Below are positions 52,201 to 58,200 of a DNA stretch of 64,000 nt, piece by piece. This DNA is from Chondrosia reniformis. Lineage: Eukaryota; Porifera; Demospongiae; Chondrillida; Chondrillidae. The notes beneath the pieces were generated by a model. The model searched no databases. It saw nothing but the letters and a program-made list of their open reading frames with translations, and had not been told where the DNA came from. The stretch's first letter is position 1, and every line of letters begins with the position of its first letter. The stretch spans positions 4,602,501-4,666,500 of the forward strand of contig OX359189.1 of the NCBI GenBank assembly GCA_947172415.1, read 5' to 3'. The translations under genes were made by a program, and so were the position numbers.

Positions 52201-55200
52201 ATAAGTCTACCCTTAGGTCTTATAGTAGTAACATTTCTTTGGAGGTGGGGTAACACAATATGGGGTACCAAAAGACAGTCCTTAAGCATACTAGCTACTT
52301 TTGCTTATACTTGATTCTAACTAGAGGCTACTGGGGTAGGAAGGTTTTATAACATGTACACTAGGTGCTTCAGGAAAATAGAAACTCGAATATCCTCACC
52401 CACCTGGCATTTGCGAAATATACATCCCACGTAGTCATATGGTATCCTAAGCAACAATGCTATAATGATGATTTAATACGCTACATGTAATATGTCATTT
52501 AGCCAACTGGTTAAAGTGAGCCAACACATTGGAAAACAGTCTATATCCTTCATTATATAAGCCAATAATTGTTGTATATAATTTGTTACAACAAGATAAA
52601 TATTGCTAAATATTGTTGTAACTATCTTGTTAACTGTTTGGATGTATTCCTTTGATGGATTGTATCTCTCTTAGTTTGAAGGAGTGCCCAAGTCCGTAGA
52701 GAGAGATCCTGCCGAATTTCTTCAGCAGAGAAGTGGATGCTTAGATGTTGCAGAAGATGAAACCAGAGAAGTGAGGCTAATGGTAATAGATAATGTGACA
52801 TATTTTTCCTTCTTTTAACGTTTATCGATTAACTGTTAACCGTTAACTGTTACCGCTTATCAGTTAACAGTTAAAGGTTAAAGTGTAGTTAACGTGACCT
52901 TTATTATGGTGCGTACCGTAGGTTCTTGTCTATCTCTCCAGATCTTTATAAATCGAGCAGCCTGTATCTTAGTCTTCTTTCATACTTTTGTGTGGGGTCT
53001 TTCATTTGTAACTTGTAGGTGGGGTTATTCAGTAGATCTTTCAACTTCTTTCTATAATCTGCAGTGTCCATTATTACAACCAAATTTCCTTTGTCTGCTG
53101 GTAATCTGGTCCGTGTATGGTCTTTTTGTCAGGTTTTTGTAGTTCTGTAAAATGCATACATAAGTAAGTACCTACTTACCATGGCAATGGTGTACAGGTT
53201 AAAATTGAAATTGAGGTCAACTCTGTAGTGATATGTGCTAACAGGGATGTTTAAGCAGACATCATCCTTTTGGCACATTTCATTTGATGTTAATTTTATA
53301 GCATTTCCCTCGTTTTTAACACGTTTGGAGTAAGCTCAGTGTATAGTACAACTGTCTTGGAAGATTTGCCTGAGAACTTGTTCCCCTACATACTACCCCA
53401 GAAGTTACTTATAAGGTCTGACTGTGGTTGAACTCTGTCCTAAATATTACTTTAAAATGTATACCATAAAGTGACAATTGTATGCATGTGAAAATTTATG
53501 TGAATTAGGAAAATTTGGCCTCTGAACAAATTTATGCGCTTTATATTTATCCGTTTTTGTCTAACAAGATTAGGCAACATCTTTTATTACTGACTGACTG
53601 CCGCTACATTTCCATTCTCGGAAGCGTATCTCACTATGGCAGGTCTCTGTTCAGCAGTAAACAACGTGTAAGCCTTACACTTTCTCGGCTGCTTTCCTTG
53701 TTGGTTGTCTGTGTTGTACCTCTCATAGAATGGCTCATTTGCTGACTGTGTCATATATCTCCGAACTGTGTTTCTCTGGCTATTAGTAAAGGATTTGCAG
53801 GTTGGAAGTAACGAAACAAAGCCATAATTCACTGCGCTAATGTATGTACATTTGAAAATTAGCTGCAAATATGATCACGTGCTATTATGCTATACTAAAA
53901 TAATGCGAATAGAAATGTTTGCGCCCAGGAATTGCCTCACATAATTTGCATAAATAGAACGCACGCATACAAGTGTCGCTTTACGGTATGTAGAATATAG
54001 GAAGTGACTGTGAAATATGTTTGTCTTTCTGACCTGTGTGCATGAGACTGCTACACACCTGCACGTAGCCCTATGTTCTACAGATTTTGGCATCATTCAG
54101 CAAGTACTTATTGAGGAGAAAAAATTTAGGTATGGATTCCCTTTATTCTTCTTGTACAGCATGCTGTAATTCCTTTTATGTGTTTGTCCACAGCATAATA
54201 TAGGCCTGTATGTTTATCTGTATTTACTAAAAGTATTATATCAACATATGTGATGCAAGCACCTACTATTATTGTAATCATCCAAATGATTTGATAACAA
54301 ACAACAAATGGAAACGTATTATACCAAACCAGCCAACTGACCACAGGCTGGACGACCAAAATACTATTAAATTGGCAACCAGTGATTGCCTTCAAATCAT
54401 CGAAGATGGAAAAATTCTTTGAAAGACCCCAGAGATCTGTTCACCCTCATTTGAACTCATCAGTGTTGTTACACTTCAATGATGTTGAATTTGGATGACT
54501 GCCTTCACTTATAAATCCACCACATGTGAAACACTTAAAGTTTTATAATAAGTAAAGGTGGAGGTTACAGTCTAAGCAAGACTTGAGTACTCATAATAAA
54601 CTAAGGAAGTTAATTACACTGAGCTGTGAAAAGGCTATGACGATAAGCGAATAACTGCTGTAAATGTATTACGCCAAACCAGCCAAGTGACAATGGTCTA
54701 GTCTTTAATAAGACTTCAGTCCCCAGCCAAGATCCCTTATATATTTTTGTAGGCTTGAAACTTTGGAAATTGGTCAAATGATAATTTTGACAGTTACTTG
54801 TTGTTTTATGTTACGGTTGCACATACATTATTCAATGTTAACTTTTTAGCGCCTGCGTTTTTCCATAATTGATACCTCTTAACGCCCCAAAGGCCACTTT
54901 AGTGGCTCAGGTGAACTAATGCGGCTTTAATAGGCCAAGAAGCAAAAACGAACATTGTTATTCAAAACATCCTCTAATGCTTTATTATAGATTACGGATC
55001 CATCCTTTAACATCTTAAACTGAATGTTAAAGAACGGTAAAAAAATTTTTTTGGGCCTTTTCTGATGCCATTTTTTGGGCCTTTTCTGATGCCATTTTTT
55101 AATTTAGAGCTACCAATTATATCGTCTATTCAGCTACTTTGGTTGGAGTTTTCACCAAGAAAACTTTCAGAACAAATGTTAACAAGAAAAACAAGGCAAT

Positions 55201-58200
55201 ACAAGTTAAAAATAACATTGAAAAATGAAGTTAAAAGTAGGGATGACACTATAACCGTGATTGGCACGTCTAGAAAAAGTAACGAAACAAGACAGTGATC
55301 ATTTGGTAAGTCTAACATTGCAGAAGTGGCATACTGAAACCTAACTATACACATCACTCAATGTTTGGGTGCATCGATCCCTACTTCTAGTATATCCATG
55401 ATGCGCCCAAGCATGGAAGTGATGTGTATAGTTAAGTTTCAGTATGCCACCTCTGCAATGTCAACCTTATCATATGATCACCGTCTTGTTTTGTTACTTT
55501 TCCTAGACGTGCCAATCACCATTATTGTGCCATCCCTACTTTTAACTTCATTTTTGAATGTTTTTATTTAACTTTTGACTAAATCGCTGGTCTTATCTTA
55601 AGGCTATGATATATTATTCATCACTTACCCACGCTTTCATATCACTGAGGCGTATGATGTAATAATGGGTGGAACTAAAGCACACTTAATGGTAACAGGA
55701 ACCAAAGTCTCCTCTTTACCAATCAAAAAGGACTCAACACTGAACTGGACTCAACACTGAACTGATCACTAAGCATATTTCACTTAATTTCGACACAGTC
55801 AGGTTCATGATGTTATTTACCGTTTATTGGTTTGGCATTTATTAGTAAATTTATTGACATCCTACCCAATTGCTTCCACTATTTCCTCTGCAATCATGGT
55901 GACTGGTTCTGCCATTGACACCTCTCCTAGCATTGTTTTCATTCTCATTGACCCACTAATAAAAACTCACTTAAGCCAATAAATCCTTATCGGCATTTAG
56001 GATATTTGATTATCAGAGAGTACTGTAGTCCTTTCTAAGTAGAAAACTATGACCGCCCTTTCTAATGTATTATCAAGCAACACCTCATAAATCACCAACG
56101 AAGTGATTTTCGGTTATATTAGGTTATTTGCAGCCATTCATGAATGGTTTTCTAAATGCCAAAACATGTTTTGAAGCTCTACAGAATAGGCCCATTTCCG
56201 AAATTCATTTTTAATCATCTTTTTGGTTGTTTCCAGATATTATGTTAACGTATGGCTTCCTGTACGTAACCTTATATATATTTATATCTGTCACCAAAAT
56301 GGCGGACGCTTGACAGGCTTTGATTTTCTAGCTTATAATTTGCTTTCTCTTTCTTAGAGTAGTTGAATGTTGAATCAACGAAAAGGATTTAGAAACCACC
56401 TTTACTTATACTATGTAAAGTAAAGCTTGCGCAAAACATTTTTACGATATATGGCCTTGAAAAATCGATGTCATACAACAGTCGAACGGAATCGGTTAAC
56501 CGGACATCGGGTAAGAACCAGCAAGTAGTTTGAGTTTACATGGGGGCATAGGGCACCCCACGAGTTTTTAAACTCGAACTGCTTGTTTGAAATGGACTAG
56601 TGCTAATATGCGAACTTATCGCATGATGACGTCATACATCAAAGGGAAAGGTGTGCAGGTAAACCGGCACACGAAGCATGTTAATTGTGAAAAGTGAACA
56701 TTGTGGTCTTCTCAGCCACCATTTTTAAATCAGAGATTATGGTTTTCGGCATACTTCTCTTGTTTGAGATGTTATTTCAAGATTTTTGCCAAGAAAACTC
56801 TCAAACTAATTAGAACAAGCAATTTTTAACAAGTAAAAGGGGAATACAAGTAAATAAGAAATATCTACAAAAATGATGTTAGCAGTAGGAATGGCAGTGT
56901 TCACCAGTGACTAGTAACGAAACAAGAGTGATTACATGATTAGGGTAGTCATACAGAAGTTGCATACATACTGAAATTTAAGTAACGTCTCTGTTTGGGT
57001 GCACCATTCCTACTTTAGCGGGGTACACCCAAACACAGAAGTGTAAGATTAAGTTATAATATGCAACTTCTGTATAATTAGCCTCATCACTCTCTTGTTT
57101 CGTTACCCTTTGCAGATGTACTAGTCACTGTTGAAGACTGCAATTCTACAATAAAAAACATTTTTGTTAATGTTTTTTATTTACTTGTACTGAATACAAG
57201 CGAATATTGGCACGATACACACACTTCAACTGTTACAATTTGTATATTTAACTCTTGCTTTATAACTTCTGAATTAGTTGATTATGAACAAAGGAAAATA
57301 AAGAAATATAATATTATATATGTTCTAGCCAACTGAAAAGATTTTACAATCAAGGAAAGTCCTTCTTCCTCCCAAAACATGAATATATGCTTAGTTGCAG
57401 CCATAATTAGTTGTCAATATTTTATTGTTACTATATTCATAACTGCCGTCTGTTTAAGCTCAGTTGTTTAATGTGCGAACATCGATTCACACCTAGCGTT
57501 TACCAATTTCAAATCCATACGTATTAAAGGCCATGTCGCAGATGTTTTCAGAGGCAGAATTGAGGAACTTTAGTGCCTTCGAAGTTGCTCATTTCTGCCT
57601 AGGCAGTTCCTCGGGTAGTTTTCTTATGAATGTAAAGATTATTTCTAGATGTACCGTAGATAGGTATACAATTAGTCAATATGGCAGTACAAAAATATAA
57701 TTGATTGCACAATCGTGGGCATTCATCAGTAAAGCCACTAAAGTGGCATCTTGGCATTGACTGGTTAACAAGCTGAATGACACTTGTATATATACAGTGG
57801 ATCTTTTGGATTTCATGACCTATTCTGGATTGATGTAGCCCTAAAATCAGATGTTTTATATGGTCAACTGCATTAGGGTATGTACACAGACACCAATTAT
57901 TACATTACTCAGTAAACTGTTTTTTTTGTCTTTATAATGTTTAATAGTGGATATGGTTGACTTCCCTAGCTTACCTGCTGCTCTAGACACAATATCACTT
58001 ACACAGAAGCACTTCATATATATGTTGGTCTTAATTAATTTACTGTTGAATTACAAGTGCATTGTCAGAACAGCTTGCAGATTTGAATCCATGTGTCTTG
58101 GCTGGTTCACAATTAATTGTCTTTCATAGGTAGCAAAGAAGAAAGGGAAGATCATTATATGATGCATCTGCAAGTGAGTCAGTTTATACAACATAATAAC

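Noticed and set aside
53510-53745. Possible extra PES1 exon beginning ENLASEQ
   Set aside because: The weak resemblance is to a low-information region, and most of the segment is antisense pogo transposase.
58130-58180. Possible PES1 exon between exons 7 and 8 (CAAAGAAGAAAGGGAAGATC, donor-like GTGAGT)
   Set aside because: No phase 0-to-0 reading without a stop, and no similarity to the family linker.
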